Source of the DNA: Vibrio qingdaonensis | GTDB lineage: Bacteria > Pseudomonadota > Gammaproteobacteria > Enterobacterales > Vibrionaceae | Assembly: GCF_026191675.1 (NCBI RefSeq) | Contig: NZ_JAKRRY010000002.1 | Span: forward strand, 62,001-126,000 | Reading direction: 5' to 3' | DNA: 64,000 bases | Shown here: positions 26,741 through 37,436 of the stretch, one piece after another | Layout of the letters: each line of letters opens with the position of its first letter | Position numbering within the stretch: the first letter of the stretch is position 1 | The notes under the pieces: generated by a model | Told to the model about the DNA's origin: nothing | The model's input: only the letters and a program-made list of their open reading frames with translations | Database searches by the model: none | Made by a program: the position numbers and the translations under genes

Positions 26741-27874
26741 ATGAAGATTATTGTAGATGAGGCGATGCCTTATGCGGTTGAGCTATTTCAACAACTTGGT
26801 GAGGTGGTTGCGATGCCGGGTCGAGAGCTAAGCGCAACTGACCTTGTTGATGTTGATGCACTGATGATTCGCTCTATCACTAAAGTAAATGCGACCTTGT
26901 TGGCGAAAGCCAATCGTTTGAAATTTGTTGGAACAGCGACGGCGGGCATGGACCATGTTGACCAAGCATTACTGAAAGAGAAAGGCATCTTCTTTACCGC
27001 TGCACCAGGGTGCAATAAAGTCGGCGTTGCTGAGTATGTGATGAGTAGCTTAATGGTGATTGGCCAACAGCAAGGCTTTTCTATCTTTGATAAAACGGTG
27101 GGCATCGTCGGCTGTGGTCAGGTGGGCAGTTACCTACAAAAATGTTTAGAAGGTATTGGTGTTAACGTTTTGATTAATGATCCTCTAAAGCAACAAGAAG
27201 GGGATAAGCGCACGTTCACTGAACTTGATACTTTGTTAGAGCAAGCCGATGTGATTACGACTCACACGCCGATTACCACTGATGGTGAGTTTCCAACGCA
27301 TCACCTGATTAATGAACAGCGTTTAACGCATTTGCGCGCCGATCAAATATTGATTAACGCAGCTCGTGGTCCTGTGGTCGATAATCAGGCGTTGAAACGT
27401 CGTTTACAGAAAAATGATGGGTTTACGGCGGTACTTGATGTGTTTGAATTTGAACCTAAGGTTGATTTTGAACTGCTTCCTCTGCTAACGTTTGCGACCC
27501 CTCATATTGCAGGCTATGGTCTAGAAGGGAAAGCACGTGGAACGACGATGATTTTTAATCGCTTCTGTGAGTTTATGGAATTGGAAAATCGTGCCAATCC
27601 AGATGCATTATTACCTGTTGCGCCGATCCCTGAGATCACATTAGATCGAGAGTGGGATGAGGCGGTACTGCACAGTTTAACGCAAGTGATCTATGACGTC
27701 CGTAAGGATGACGCTGTTTTTCGTCGTGAAATTCGCACAGAAAATGGTTTTGATAGTATGCGCAAACATTATTGGGACAGACGCGAATACGGCGCTGTTC
27801 GAGTCAAAGGTCATGCCGATTGTAATTTGGCACCTTTGGCTGAGTTAGGATTTCAAATAGAGGTAAACCAATGA
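26741..27874 (+). CDS. pdxB: erythronate-4-phosphate dehydrogenase PdxB
   Basis: 377-aa NAD-dependent D-isomer-specific 2-hydroxyacid dehydrogenase, second step of pyridoxal-phosphate synthesis by the DXP-dependent route. The Rossmann motif is [17 protein letters not shown]. Catalytic residues lie in [11 protein letters not shown] (Arg), VFEFEP (Glu) and [16 protein letters not shown] (His). A C-terminal dimerisation domain follows (about 290-377). The final codons overlap the asd start by four bases (ATGA), so the two are translationally coupled. Confidence 0.96.
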   Translation: MKIIVDEAMPYAVELFQQLGEVVAMPGRELSATDLVDVDALMIRSITKVNATLLAKANRLKFVGTATAGMDHVDQALLKEKGIFFTAAPGCNKVGVAEYVMSSLMVIGQQQGFSIFDKTVGIVGCGQVGSYLQKCLEGIGVNVLINDPLKQQEGDKRTFTELDTLLEQADVITTHTPITTDGEFPTHHLINEQRLTHLRADQILINAARGPVVDNQALKRRLQKNDGFTAVLDVFEFEPKVDFELLPLLTFATPHIAGYGLEGKARGTTMIFNRFCEFMELENRANPDALLPVAPIPEITLDREWDEAVLHSLTQVIYDVRKDDAVFRREIRTENGFDSMRKHYWDRREYGAVRVKGHADCNLAPLAELGFQIEVNQ

Positions 27875-28884
27875 GCCAACAATTTAATATCGCTGTATTC
27901 GGAGCTACTGGTGCTGTAGGTGAAACTATGGTTGAGGTACTTCAAGAGCGTGAGTTTCCTATGGGCGATGTTTACCTTCTAGCGAGCGAGCGTAGTGAAG
28001 GCAAAACGTACCGAGTGAACGGTAAAACGGTACGAGTACAAAACGTTGAGGACTTTGATTGGTCTCAAGTTCACATTGCACTGTTTTCTGCCGGTGGCGA
28101 ACTGTCTGAAAAGTATGCGCCGATTGCTGCCGATGAAGGCGTGGTTGTCATCGATAACTCGTCACACTTCCGTTACGACTTTGACGTCCCTTTGGTGGTG
28201 CCAGAAGTTAACCCAGAGGCGATTGCTGAGTTCCGTAACCGCAATATTATTGCTAACCCAAACTGCTCAACTATCCAAATGCTAGTAGCGTTAAAACCGA
28301 TTCACGACGCAGTAGGGATTGAGCGGATTAACGTTTCAACTTACCAGTCTGTTTCAGGTGCTGGTAAAGCGGGTATTGATGAGTTAGCTGGACAAACGGC
28401 ATCATTGCTAAATGGTCGACCTGCAGAAACTAGCGCTTTTGATCAACAGATCGCGTTTAACTGTATCCCACAAATTGATCAGTTTATGGATAACGGTTAC
28501 ACCAAAGAAGAAATGAAAATGGTGTGGGAAACGCAAAAGATTTTCAACGATCCAAGCATTATGGTTAACGCGACCTGTGTGCGCGTACCTGTCTTTTATG
28601 GTCACGCAGAGTCGGTCAGTGTGGAAACTCGTGCACCGATTGATGCGGACGAAGTAACACGCTTGCTTGAACAGACGGATGGGATTGAAGTATTCCACGG
28701 TCAAGAAATGCCAACGCAAGTTCGCGATGCTGGTGGTAAAGATCACGTCTTAGTTGGACGTATCCGCAACGACATTAGTCACCACAGTGGTATCAATATG
28801 TGGGTTGTCGCGGACAACGTGCGCAAAGGGGCAGCAACGAACGCGGTTCAAATTGCAGAAGTACTGATTCGAGATTACTTCTAA
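27871..28884 (+). CDS. asd: aspartate-semialdehyde dehydrogenase
   Basis: 337-aa NADP-dependent enzyme converting aspartyl phosphate to aspartate semialdehyde for lysine, threonine, methionine and peptidoglycan. The N-terminal nucleotide site is [15 protein letters not shown]. The catalytic Cys is kept in ANPNCSTIQ, with [11 protein letters not shown] and [20 protein letters not shown]. In E. coli this slot after pdxB holds usg, a related gene without the enzyme role; the intact Cys argues for a working enzyme here. Many vibrios carry a second asd elsewhere. Confidence 0.92.
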   Translation: MSQQFNIAVFGATGAVGETMVEVLQEREFPMGDVYLLASERSEGKTYRVNGKTVRVQNVEDFDWSQVHIALFSAGGELSEKYAPIAADEGVVVIDNSSHFRYDFDVPLVVPEVNPEAIAEFRNRNIIANPNCSTIQMLVALKPIHDAVGIERINVSTYQSVSGAGKAGIDELAGQTASLLNGRPAETSAFDQQIAFNCIPQIDQFMDNGYTKEEMKMVWETQKIFNDPSIMVNATCVRVPVFYGHAESVSVETRAPIDADEVTRLLEQTDGIEVFHGQEMPTQVRDAGGKDHVLVGRIRNDISHHSGINMWVVADNVRKGAATNAVQIAEVLIRDYF

Positions 28885-28903
28885 AAACTGCGTCATTTTT
28901 AAC

Positions 28904-28930
28904 CAAAGGCCTCTTTATGAGGCCTTTGTG
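28904..28930 (+). terminator. hairpin after asd
   Basis: A perfect 10-bp stem (CAAAGGCCTC / GAGGCCTTTG) with a five-base loop but few T residues behind it, so it may terminate only partly. Confidence 0.55.
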
Positions 28931-29069
28931 CTATCTAACCGTGTGAACTTGATGCGATTATCTTGCTTGATTCGAGTTTTTTCCCATAGAACCTATAGTT
29001 TTGGAGCAAATATCCGATATAGTAAAGAGATAAGTATTGTATTTATAATCGCAGACAGCTGAGCCTTCC

Positions 29070-32000
29070 ATGCATCATTTTATCAAGCGTCTACTAGTGG
29101 CCTTAGCACTAGTTGGAGCCACAACGTCATCATCATTTAGCGCTGACACTATTCGCCTCTCTGGTCCGAATGGTGAATTACTGGATGCACCTCAGTATTC
29201 TGAGCAGATTCGACGCCCTGTCGTAGCCTCTATAGCAGATGAGCCTTCTCGGTATTATGGTCCTACTAAACGCGCAGAGACCTTATGGTCAATTGCGTCA
29301 AAATTTAAGCCGTCAGGGGCGACTGTACAACAAACTATTTATGCGTTTTACGAACTGAATCCGGGTGTTTTTGAAGACGAAAATATTCATAAACTGATCC
29401 CGGGTAATCGGCTACGTGTTCCTTCTTCAACACAAATCAATCAAGTTGATCGTCAAGAAGCGCTATCAGTATTAGCTGCACATCAGCAGCGGTTATCAGC
29501 GAATAAGTCGGCGGTTGAGCCTAAAAGCGTGCCAAAACCTGCCACAAAGGTGACACCATCGGTAGAACAGCCAAAAGTAAAAGTACCCGTTCCACCACAA
29601 CTGACGAGCAATGCTATCGATAATCAGGTTGTAGATAGCAAGGTTATAGATAAAAAAGCCATCGCAGAGTCGGTGGAGAAATCACTGACCAGCAAATTAC
29701 AGCAAGAGCTGACACGTTCAGAAGGCGAGCTTATTTCATTAGAGGAACGTAATCACCAGTTGCGACTCATGCTGTCCGAGGTTCAGCAGCAAGTGGACAC
29801 GCTACAAGATGAAGTGAGTAATGAAGAACGCATTCGTAGTGAAGTCGAACGTCAATTACTCGATGAAAAACGCAAACAAGAAGAGATGCAGCGCCTAGCA
29901 CCGACAGCCATAGATACTTGGTTATCTAACCCTTGGATTGTTGGGTTGCTTGCTATTGTCCCCGCGTTATTGGTTGGGCTACTTGTGATGCTCGTCATGA
30001 GAACACGCAAGAGCAAGACTAGTGATGGTGCATCGTCTCATGACAATAATGAACCAGGTGATGCAGCAAGCATTGCTGCTATGGGAGCGGCAGGTGCGAC
30101 TGCGTTGGCGGCGGAAGGCACAGATTCGCTGCAAGACGATGACGATTTGTTCTCGGATGAGTTGTTTGGCGATTTCGAAACCGATACCGATATCGATGAC
30201 GCAACCTCTAAACAGGAAAAAGAGGCGGAGAACGACATCTTTGCCGATCTTAATGAAGGGGACTTAGACTTCAACCTTGATGATGAGGATGACCCTTTTG
30301 CGAGTATCGGTGACGACGGTGAATTAGATATCGGTTTTGTTGATCTCGACGCCAGTAATAATGGCATTAGCGTTAAAGACGGTGAGAAAGCATTGGGGCT
30401 AGAGGAAATGGAGCGGGCGCTCAATGACGTTGCCGTGCCAGAATCTGATTTAGATGACCTCGATCTTAACTTGTCTGACGAGGATGAAACGGATCCTGTT
30501 TCTCAGCAAGACTTAGACGACTTATTTGCTGAAATTAACATGCAGGAACCAAGCTTAGATGAACAACTGGAATTAGATGAACCAGTAGATTCTGATGGTG
30601 GTGCGATCAACCAAGAACAGATGGATGAGCTGCTGTCCAGTGGGTTTGATCTCGATGAATCAGAAGCAGAGGCACTAGACGATATCTTTGCTGAGCAGAC
30701 AGCGACAAGTGATACATCGTTACAAGATGCCTCTGATAGTGATGACAGCATCGAGGTTGGGAATGATGACATCGACGATCTTTTTGCACAATTCTCGCAG
30801 ATAGATACACCGAGTGACGCATCGTTTCAGGCGCAACCTCAGTCAGAAGAGCCGGTGTCATCAGAGGATGTCGCCTTGCTTGATGAAATGCTTGAAGATG
30901 ATTTTGAGCTATCGGACATGTCTGACTCCGATTTGATGCTGGAAGAGATCGTTGATAGTGAATCGCCGGCTCAAGTGCTGCAATCGAAAGAGGGAAATTC
31001 GGACGAGAATGACTTGGACGATGACATTAACCTTGATGAAAACAGTACAGACCTGCTTGATGAGCTGATGTTTGAGCATGCCTTTGATGCACCAGAAAAC
31101 GATGACCATGAGTCTTTAGCATTGGACCCATTTGAGTCGGGTCAACTGTTAACCGACGACGAGCCAGAAACTCACTCTAAACTCGAAGAAGAATCGAAAC
31201 TCACAGAAGAATCTGAACTCACAGAAGAATCTGAACTCACAGAAGAATCTGAACTCACAGAAGAACAAGATGCGTTTGCGGATCTCTTTAGTGCTGATAA
31301 TGAGAAGACAGAGACGCAAGAGCAAGCAATTAAAGACAATGAAACCGTATCACCCGCCGTTCAAGACGCTACTGACGTCGATGAGTTAGACGATATCGAC
31401 GCTTTATTGGCTCAGCATGGTCGCCAAGACCTAGCAGCAGATGTTACTAGCGAGTCGAATCATGAGATAGTTGCAAGTGATGTCGACGGCATTCAGCCGC
31501 CGGAACTGGCTGAGCAAAACCAAAGCGCAGAAGAGCCAAGTAATGAGGGTGTTGCTGATGTTGCCGAGATAGAGGATGGGTTTCAAGCCGCTCTCGACAA
31601 CGCAATAGAAGCGACGGCGTCTTCGGAATCATTATTTGTAGATTCTGAGCTTTCCGATACAGAACGTTCAGAGTCCGAGTTAGTCGCGGCGAGTCCTCCG
31701 GTATCAACACCCGAACCGTCAGAGCATGAAGAGCTATTAGCACATGAAGAGCCATTAGCACATGAAGAGCCATTAGCGAAAGAACAAGCGAACGACATAG
31801 CGTCACCTATTATTGATGACGAGTTTGACTTTTCACCACAAATTGAAGGTGGCGTTGATGCCACTGATGATGAATTTGACGCTGAGAGAGAGCAAGCAGA
31901 GTTTAATGCGCTGGTAGAAAACGAGTTTGGTATCCCACATGATGACGACTGGAATGTAGACAGTGCGACATCAGTGGAATCAAGCGCTGTTGCCCATGAA

Positions 32001-33380
32001 GCTGTAGAACCAGACGTTACCGTCGAACCTGAAATGGCTTCGCCGCTGAAGGATAGCGAATCGGCATTGAGTGATGAGACGAATGACGATGAATTTTTGG
32101 ATTCAGCGTTAAGCAGTGAATACAGCGAAGCCCAAGCCTTAGCCGATTCAGAAGATGATTATCAATTTGAACGTGATGAGGTTGTGGGTGAAGATCGAGC
32201 CTTTGCGGTTGATGACACCGACCTACCGGAATACAGTGAAGAAGATGCTCTGGCTGACGTATTGGCAATGGGTGCTCTTAACGACGAATTACCAGCCAGT
32301 GAAAATCACCATAGTGACCCCGAGCGGCATGTAGAGCCTGAACGTGAGGCAGAGTCGGCGGTACTTGATGATTTAACCTTTAATTCTGAGCCTGTTAATG
32401 AAACCTTAGAAAGCCAATATACGCCGGCCGCCAAAGCGCCAACCGTTGAAGCGCCATTAACGACAGCGCCATTAACGGAAGACGGTGGCATTGATGCTGG
32501 TGAGGCACTCGACTCGGTCAAACCTGTTGAGGCGTATAGCAATGATGACATTATATTCCCGGAATATACGGAAGAAGACGCATTAGCTGACTCTACGGAT
32601 TTGGAAAGTAATGAGCAATACTCTCAATCTGGGACGACGGCCCGAGAAGCGTCAGAGCGCGCATTTTCAACCAATGAAGAGATGGTTGGTGAGACACTGG
32701 ATCATTCTGAAATTGATGCGCTTGCTGATGCGTTTTCAATGGTCGATACGCAAGCGTTGGAACAAGAAGGCCAACTGGGCGAGTTGCTGAGTGAAGGAAA
32801 ACAAGGCTTTAGCAATATTAACCCCGTGGATCAAACGACGGCAGATAGCGCAGGGCTCGATCTGGCAACCATGTTGGAAGACGATACATCGATGGATGGT
32901 GGTGAAGACTGGAATGGCTTTACCCTGACGGATGCACAAAAAAGTGCGATTGATGAATCGATTCCTGACGAAGAACAAGCCATATGGACTCAGGATGCGG
33001 GTTCACTAAAAAGTGCGAAGAACGAAGATTGGTCTTCTCAAGATCCTGTCGAAAACTTTGAAAACAGCAATGCTCAATTTATGACAATTGATGAGCTGAT
33101 GGCACAGGTAAACGATGAACCGACGTCCGAGGTAGATGAGGAAGAAGCGCTGCAACTTGATGTAGGGCTTGATGAGTTCCCAGATGTGATTGGTGAGGTC
33201 ACTGATGTCGATGTTGATAACGACTCCGAGGCGTCAGGAAACCTAGATTTAGCGAAAATCTACATTGAAATGAACGATTTTGATGGCGCGAAGAAGCTAT
33301 TGCAAAAGGTACTCGAGGAAGGCTCAGAGTCCCTAAAAGATGAGGCGCGAGGCGTGTTGGATAAAATGTCCGCCTATTAA
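29070..33380 (+). CDS. hubP: polar landmark protein HubP / FimV family
   Basis: 1436-aa single-pass membrane protein. A signal peptide (about 1-24) precedes a periplasmic LysM-type domain (about 50-117, ETLWSIASKF, IPGNRLRVPS). A coiled coil spans about 205-280 and one TM helix about 288-312 (IVGLLAIVPALLVGLLVMLV). A very acidic cytoplasmic stretch of about 1,050 residues follows, then the FimV-type C-terminal TPR domain (LDLAKIYIEMNDFDGAKKLL). In V. cholerae HubP recruits ParA1, ParC and FlhG to the old pole. Tandem repeats near residues 706-732 and 885-905 will vary between strains. Location between asd and truA matches other vibrios. Confidence 0.93.
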   Translation: MHHFIKRLLVALALVGATTSSSFSADTIRLSGPNGELLDAPQYSEQIRRPVVASIADEPSRYYGPTKRAETLWSIASKFKPSGATVQQTIYAFYELNPGVFEDENIHKLIPGNRLRVPSSTQINQVDRQEALSVLAAHQQRLSANKSAVEPKSVPKPATKVTPSVEQPKVKVPVPPQLTSNAIDNQVVDSKVIDKKAIAESVEKSLTSKLQQELTRSEGELISLEERNHQLRLMLSEVQQQVDTLQDEVSNEERIRSEVERQLLDEKRKQEEMQRLAPTAIDTWLSNPWIVGLLAIVPALLVGLLVMLVMRTRKSKTSDGASSHDNNEPGDAASIAAMGAAGATALAAEGTDSLQDDDDLFSDELFGDFETDTDIDDATSKQEKEAENDIFADLNEGDLDFNLDDEDDPFASIGDDGELDIGFVDLDASNNGISVKDGEKALGLEEMERALNDVAVPESDLDDLDLNLSDEDETDPVSQQDLDDLFAEINMQEPSLDEQLELDEPVDSDGGAINQEQMDELLSSGFDLDESEAEALDDIFAEQTATSDTSLQDASDSDDSIEVGNDDIDDLFAQFSQIDTPSDASFQAQPQSEEPVSSEDVALLDEMLEDDFELSDMSDSDLMLEEIVDSESPAQVLQSKEGNSDENDLDDDINLDENSTDLLDELMFEHAFDAPENDDHESLALDPFESGQLLTDDEPETHSKLEEESKLTEESELTEESELTEESELTEEQDAFADLFSADNEKTETQEQAIKDNETVSPAVQDATDVDELDDIDALLAQHGRQDLAADVTSESNHEIVASDVDGIQPPELAEQNQSAEEPSNEGVADVAEIEDGFQAALDNAIEATASSESLFVDSELSDTERSESELVAASPPVSTPEPSEHEELLAHEEPLAHEEPLAKEQANDIASPIIDDEFDFSPQIEGGVDATDDEFDAEREQAEFNALVENEFGIPHDDDWNVDSATSVESSAVAHEAVEPDVTVEPEMASPLKDSESALSDETNDDEFLDSALSSEYSEAQALADSEDDYQFERDEVVGEDRAFAVDDTDLPEYSEEDALADVLAMGALNDELPASENHHSDPERHVEPEREAESAVLDDLTFNSEPVNETLESQYTPAAKAPTVEAPLTTAPLTEDGGIDAGEALDSVKPVEAYSNDDIIFPEYTEEDALADSTDLESNEQYSQSGTTAREASERAFSTNEEMVGETLDHSEIDALADAFSMVDTQALEQEGQLGELLSEGKQGFSNINPVDQTTADSAGLDLATMLEDDTSMDGGEDWNGFTLTDAQKSAIDESIPDEEQAIWTQDAGSLKSAKNEDWSSQDPVENFENSNAQFMTIDELMAQVNDEPTSEVDEEEALQLDVGLDEFPDVIGEVTDVDVDNDSEASGNLDLAKIYIEMNDFDGAKKLLQKVLEEGSESLKDEARGVLDKMSAY
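31186..31266 (+). repeat. 18-bp in-frame tandem repeat inside hubP
   Basis: About four copies of a six-codon unit encoding EESELT, three of them nearly identical at DNA level. The reading frame is preserved whatever the copy number. Confidence 0.85.
31726..31785 (+). repeat. second 18-bp in-frame repeat inside hubP
   Basis: Three copies of a six-codon unit encoding HEEPLA (first copy HEELLA, then partial AKE), within the acidic region. Confidence 0.8.
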
Positions 33381-33668
33381 TGCGGTTTTATTCAAGCAGG
33401 CCTCTAGTTATCGTCTATTAAAAGCAAGCGAGCAAAATAAAAACGGCGGAGACGCCGTTTTTTTATAGCTGTGATAACGACGTATGCATTATATGGTCGA
33501 TTGGCTGTGTTTGAATATGACTAGAAAGAGGCGAGGGGGCGGTGCGAGGGTCAGTCTTTTGTTAGTATCGTGTAAGGTCTGGTCTGCGCGTCGCGGCAAA
33601 TTGGTAATCTTGTCATTTGAGTATATACTTTGCCACCCAGTAGGAATGACGAACGTTCAGAGAGAAAT
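33381..33668 (+). other. hubP-truA intergenic region
   Basis: 288 bp. It contains the hubP terminator at 33439-33464 and the truA upstream region. A 62-codon frame from 33484 has no ribosome-binding site and overlaps truA in another phase, so I do not call it. Confidence 0.4.
33439..33465 (+). terminator. hubP terminator
   Basis: AAAAACGGCG / CGCCGTTTTTTT form a 10-bp stem with a four-base loop and a seven-base T-run. Confidence 0.88.
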
Positions 33669-34472
33669 ATGAGAGTTGCATTAGGTATCGAGTATAACGG
33701 TGCCAATTACTATGGTTGGCAAAGACAGCGTGATGTGAATAGTGTGCAAGCGGAATTGGAAAAGGCGCTATCCGTTGTAGCGAATCAGCCAATTGAAGTA
33801 ATGTGCGCGGGACGCACAGATGCTGGCGTTCATGGGACGGGTCAAGTGGTTCATTTTGATTCTCCGGTCACTCGTAAGCCTGCGGCATGGACAATGGGTG
33901 TGAATGCCAACCTTCCTAAAGATATTACTGTTCGTTGGGCAACAGAAGTCTCTGAATCTTTTCACGCGCGTTTTTCTGCAACGGCGCGTCGTTACCGATA
34001 TGTGATCTTCAACCACGCTTTGCGACCTGGAATTTTATCGACAGGCGTTAGCCATTATCATGGTGAGCTCGATGTTGAAAAAATGCATCAAGCGGGTCAG
34101 TTTTTACTAGGCGAAAATGATTTCACTTCATTTAGAGCCGTGCATTGTCAATCAAGAAGCCCTTGGCGCAACCTCATGCACCTTAATGTGACTCGTCATG
34201 GTCCGTATGTGGTGATTGATATTAAGGCTAATGCTTTTGTCCATCATATGGTGAGAAATATTACCGGTAGCTTGATTGTGGTTGGTCGTGGGGAACAACC
34301 GGTAGAGTGGATCGAGTGGTTGCTAGCGCAAAAAGACAGAAAGCTTGCTGGCGCGACAGCGAAGGCTGAGGGGCTGTATTTGGTTGATGTTGATTACCCA
34401 GATGAGTATTCGCTCCCAAATGTGCCAATTGGTCCATTATTTTTCCCAGATGATTTGAACTCAGGCTGGTAA
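33669..34472 (+). CDS. truA: tRNA pseudouridine(38-40) synthase TruA
   Basis: 267-aa pseudouridine synthase modifying the anticodon stem-loop. The catalytic Asp is in [19 protein letters not shown]. Other family segments are [14 protein letters not shown] at the N-terminus and [22 protein letters not shown]. The start at 33669 gives the usual TruA N-terminus MRVALGIEY; an earlier ATG adds 13 unconserved residues. In E. coli dedA follows truA; here accD follows directly after 153 bp. Confidence 0.95.
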   Translation: MRVALGIEYNGANYYGWQRQRDVNSVQAELEKALSVVANQPIEVMCAGRTDAGVHGTGQVVHFDSPVTRKPAAWTMGVNANLPKDITVRWATEVSESFHARFSATARRYRYVIFNHALRPGILSTGVSHYHGELDVEKMHQAGQFLLGENDFTSFRAVHCQSRSPWRNLMHLNVTRHGPYVVIDIKANAFVHHMVRNITGSLIVVGRGEQPVEWIEWLLAQKDRKLAGATAKAEGLYLVDVDYPDEYSLPNVPIGPLFFPDDLNSGW

Positions 34473-34625
34473 AACGACTCAAATGAAAGCGTTGGTTGCT
34501 TCCAGACTACAAGGTACAACCAGTTTTTTATCTACAGTGGCGCAGTTATGTGGTTTAATCCTCATGCATATTTGAATTCAATACTCTCGCTATGATAGCG
34601 GGAGTCACAAAATAAAAGGTCTTCC

Positions 34626-35552
34626 ATGAGTTGGCTTGAAAAAATTTTAGAAAAAAGCAACATTGTTACCTCACGTAAAGCCTCTATCCCAGAGGGGATC
34701 TGGACGAAATGTACGTCTTGCGAGCAGGTGTTATATCATGCTGAACTAGAGCGTAACCTAGAAGTGTGTCCGAAATGTGACCATCACATGCGCATGCGAT
34801 CTCGTCGCCGTTTGGAAACATTCCTCGATAAAGACAACCGAGTTGAGCTAGGGACTGAATTTGAACCTCAGGATAAGCTGAAGTTTAAAGATTCAAAACG
34901 CTACAAAGAGCGTATCTCAACGGCACAAAAAAATAGCGGTGAGAAAGATGCGCTTGTTGTCATGCAAGGTGAAGTTCTTGGTATCCCTGTTGTCGCGTGT
35001 GCATTTGAGTTTGCTTTCATGGGCGGTTCAATGGGGTCTGTTGTGGGCGCACGTTTTGTTGCAGCTGTTGATGCGGCTATTGAAAACAACTGCGGCCTTG
35101 TGTGTTTCTCTGCAAGTGGCGGCGCCCGTATGCAAGAAGCATTAATGTCGTTGATGCAAATGGCGAAAACCAGTGCAGCGTTAGAGCGCTTGTCTCAGAA
35201 AGGGCTTCCTTACATTTCAGTGATGACCGATCCAACAATGGGCGGCGTATCGGCAAGTCTTGCTATGCTTGGTGACATTAACATTGGTGAGCCTAAAGCA
35301 TTGATTGGCTTTGCTGGTCGTCGAGTGATTGAGCAAACGGTACGTGAAGACTTACCAGAAGGCTTCCAGCGCAGTGAGTTCTTATTAGAGCACGGTGCCA
35401 TTGATATGATTGTTGATCGTCGTGAAATGCGTCAACGTGTCGGTAGTATGCTGGCTAAAATGACTCGCGCGACGTCACCTTTAGTGGTTTCTGTTGAAGA
35501 TTCTCCAGCAGAACCATCATATGAAGTACCAGAAGCGGACGAAAAAGGGTAA
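34626..35552 (+). CDS. accD: acetyl-CoA carboxylase carboxyltransferase beta subunit AccD
   Basis: 308-aa subunit which, with AccA, transfers carboxyl from biotin to acetyl-CoA in the first committed step of fatty-acid synthesis. An N-terminal four-Cys zinc finger (CTSCEQ and CPKCDHH, about residues 27-52) is intact. The crotonase-like core has [25 protein letters not shown] and [16 protein letters not shown]. The tail is short and acidic. It heads a run into folC, dedD, cvpA and purF, as in E. coli. Confidence 0.97.
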   Translation: MSWLEKILEKSNIVTSRKASIPEGIWTKCTSCEQVLYHAELERNLEVCPKCDHHMRMRSRRRLETFLDKDNRVELGTEFEPQDKLKFKDSKRYKERISTAQKNSGEKDALVVMQGEVLGIPVVACAFEFAFMGGSMGSVVGARFVAAVDAAIENNCGLVCFSASGGARMQEALMSLMQMAKTSAALERLSQKGLPYISVMTDPTMGGVSASLAMLGDINIGEPKALIGFAGRRVIEQTVREDLPEGFQRSEFLLEHGAIDMIVDRREMRQRVGSMLAKMTRATSPLVVSVEDSPAEPSYEVPEADEKG

Positions 35553-35593
35553 AGTACTCACTAAGTTATCATTGTTTCGATATTGACTGCTAA

Positions 35594-36877
35594 ATGAGTG
35601 CACAATCCATTCCACAAGCCACATCTTCACTTCAGATGTGGCTTGATTATTTACAAAGTATCCACAGTAGCGCCATTGACCTTGGTCTAGAGCGAGTTGC
35701 TGTGGTGGCAAATAAGGGCAAGTTAACCAAACCTGCTCCCACCGTTATCACCGTCGCAGGGACGAATGGTAAAGGTTCTACATGCGCACTAATGGAAGCC
35801 ATCCTATTGGATGCGGGTTATTCTGTTGGTGTCTACAGCTCCCCTCATCTTATTCGCTATAACGAACGTGTTCGTATTAATGGTCATGAACTTCCGGACC
35901 AATCTCATGTGGCGGCATTTGACTACATCGAAACACTTCGTGGTGACGTTAGTCTTAGCTTCTTTGAATACGCAACGTTGGCGGCTCTTAAACAGTTTCA
36001 AGATAATAACGTTGAGGTCTTGCTACTCGAAGTAGGACTTGGTGGACGGTTAGATGCCACCAATGTGGTTGATCATGATGTATCCGTCATTACCAGCTTA
36101 GCGGTCGATCATGTTGATTGGTTAGGTGATGACATTAATGTCATAGGGTTTGAAAAAGCAGGTATTTTCCGCTCTGGTAAGCCTGCAATCTGTGGTCAGC
36201 CAAAACCACCAGCAACAGTCCCAGCTCATGCCGATGACATTGGAGCAGATTTTTACCAAACCGGTATCCAGTTTCACTACGAAATGACATCTGAGATTAC
36301 CTGGTCGTGGCAGCATGGTACTTTTTCGCTAGAAGCGCTACCTATCCCAGCACTTCCTTTGATGAACGCTAATACCGCGATTATGGCACTGGGTGCAGCA
36401 AAGCTTGATATTTCCGATGTGAATATCGTGAACGGCTTGAAGCACGCGACGTTGCCTGGACGTATGCAGATGTTACCCGGTCAGCCACTCACTATTTTGG
36501 ATGTGGCACACAACCCACATTCCGCAGAATACTTGGTTGAACAACTAACAAAACGTTATCCAGAACAGACGTTTAAGGTCGTTATTGGCATGCTGCATGA
36601 TAAAGATGTCGCAGAAACGATGCGTGTCTTACAGCCTTTAGCTTGTGACTGGTATCTAGCCTCGTTGGCAGGGCCGCGAGCTGCGAGCGCTCAGGAGCTG
36701 TCAGATTGTCTAGAGAATGAGGTGGCGTCATCGTTATACGATAGCCCTGTTGCAGCGTACGATGCGGCGATTCAATCGGCAAAAGAGAATGACATTGTCT
36801 TGGTGCTGGGTTCTTTCCATACTGTAGGTGAAGTCCTTGAATACACCGAGAGCACCACTCGCGGCTGTGACCGTTAA
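35594..36877 (+). CDS. folC: dihydrofolate synthase / folylpolyglutamate synthase FolC
   Basis: 427-aa Mur-ligase-like enzyme adding glutamate to dihydropteroate and to folates. The P-loop is ITVAGTNGKGSTCALME (about 53-69), followed by YSSPHLIRYNERVRING and LEVGLGGRLDATNVVD. The C-terminal domain starts near LPGRMQML and has DVAHNPHSAEYL. It begins 41 bp after accD and is followed 16 bp later by dedD, so it is within one operon. Confidence 0.96.
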   Translation: MSAQSIPQATSSLQMWLDYLQSIHSSAIDLGLERVAVVANKGKLTKPAPTVITVAGTNGKGSTCALMEAILLDAGYSVGVYSSPHLIRYNERVRINGHELPDQSHVAAFDYIETLRGDVSLSFFEYATLAALKQFQDNNVEVLLLEVGLGGRLDATNVVDHDVSVITSLAVDHVDWLGDDINVIGFEKAGIFRSGKPAICGQPKPPATVPAHADDIGADFYQTGIQFHYEMTSEITWSWQHGTFSLEALPIPALPLMNANTAIMALGAAKLDISDVNIVNGLKHATLPGRMQMLPGQPLTILDVAHNPHSAEYLVEQLTKRYPEQTFKVVIGMLHDKDVAETMRVLQPLACDWYLASLAGPRAASAQELSDCLENEVASSLYDSPVAAYDAAIQSAKENDIVLVLGSFHTVGEVLEYTESTTRGCDR

Positions 36878-36893
36878 ACCATAAGGAGTAGAG

Positions 36894-37436
36894 ATGGCGA
36901 GTAAATTCCAAAGTCGTCTGATAGGCACCATTGTTTTGGTTGCTGTCGGTGTCATTATTTTGCCCGATCTTTTAGATGGTAAAAAATTGCACTACAAAGA
37001 AGAGTTTGCCAGTATCCCACTGAAACCGGAGTTAAACTCTGACGTTGAGAGCTTTGAAATCTTAGAGCCTGAAGATGCCTCGGAGGTATTGCCAGACTCG
37101 CCAGTGACGGCGACCGTGGGCGAGGCGCTGGAAGAAAAGACGCAATCAGATGTGGTAGATGTCGCAATACAAGAGGTGCCAGAGCGAAATGACTATGCAG
37201 ATAGCGCATGGATTATTCAGCTTATGGCGCTTAAGAATGCGGAAAATGCACGTGGACTGGTCGCGGATTTACAAAAACGTGGTTATCAAGCACATGTGAA
37301 GCAAGAGTCGAACTTTACTCGCGTAATCATCGGTCCCGATGTTTCGAAAAGTAAACTAGAGACGCAATTGGTTGAATTAGAGAAAATTACCGGTTCAAGA
37401 GGTCAATTGCTCAAATTTAAACCACTAAATCCATAA
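36894..37436 (+). CDS. dedD: cell-division SPOR-domain protein DedD
   Basis: 180-aa bitopic protein. One TM helix (about 8-26, LIGTIVLVAVGVIILPDL), an acidic periplasmic linker of about 75 residues, and a C-terminal SPOR domain (about 100-178, AWIIQLMALKNAENARGLVADL). SPOR domains bind denuded glycan at the septum, and E. coli DedD helps constriction. GGAG lies eight bases before the ATG. Its last codon overlaps the PurR operator of cvpA-purF. Confidence 0.93.
   Translation: MASKFQSRLIGTIVLVAVGVIILPDLLDGKKLHYKEEFASIPLKPELNSDVESFEILEPEDASEVLPDSPVTATVGEALEEKTQSDVVDVAIQEVPERNDYADSAWIIQLMALKNAENARGLVADLQKRGYQAHVKQESNFTRVIIGPDVSKSKLETQLVELEKITGSRGQLLKFKPLNP

Noticed and set aside
27871..28884. 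Calling the gene after pdxB usg, as in E. coli
   Set aside because: The catalytic Cys motif NPNCSTIQ and other active-site segments are intact, so a functional Asd is the better call.
30038..32551. Many antisense frames opposite hubP, up to 128 codons, Ser-rich
   Set aside because: Artefact of the Asp/Glu-rich repeats (GA-rich codons read as Ser/Leu on the other strand).
33484..33672. 62-codon frame before truA
   Set aside because: No Shine-Dalgarno, and it overlaps truA out of phase.
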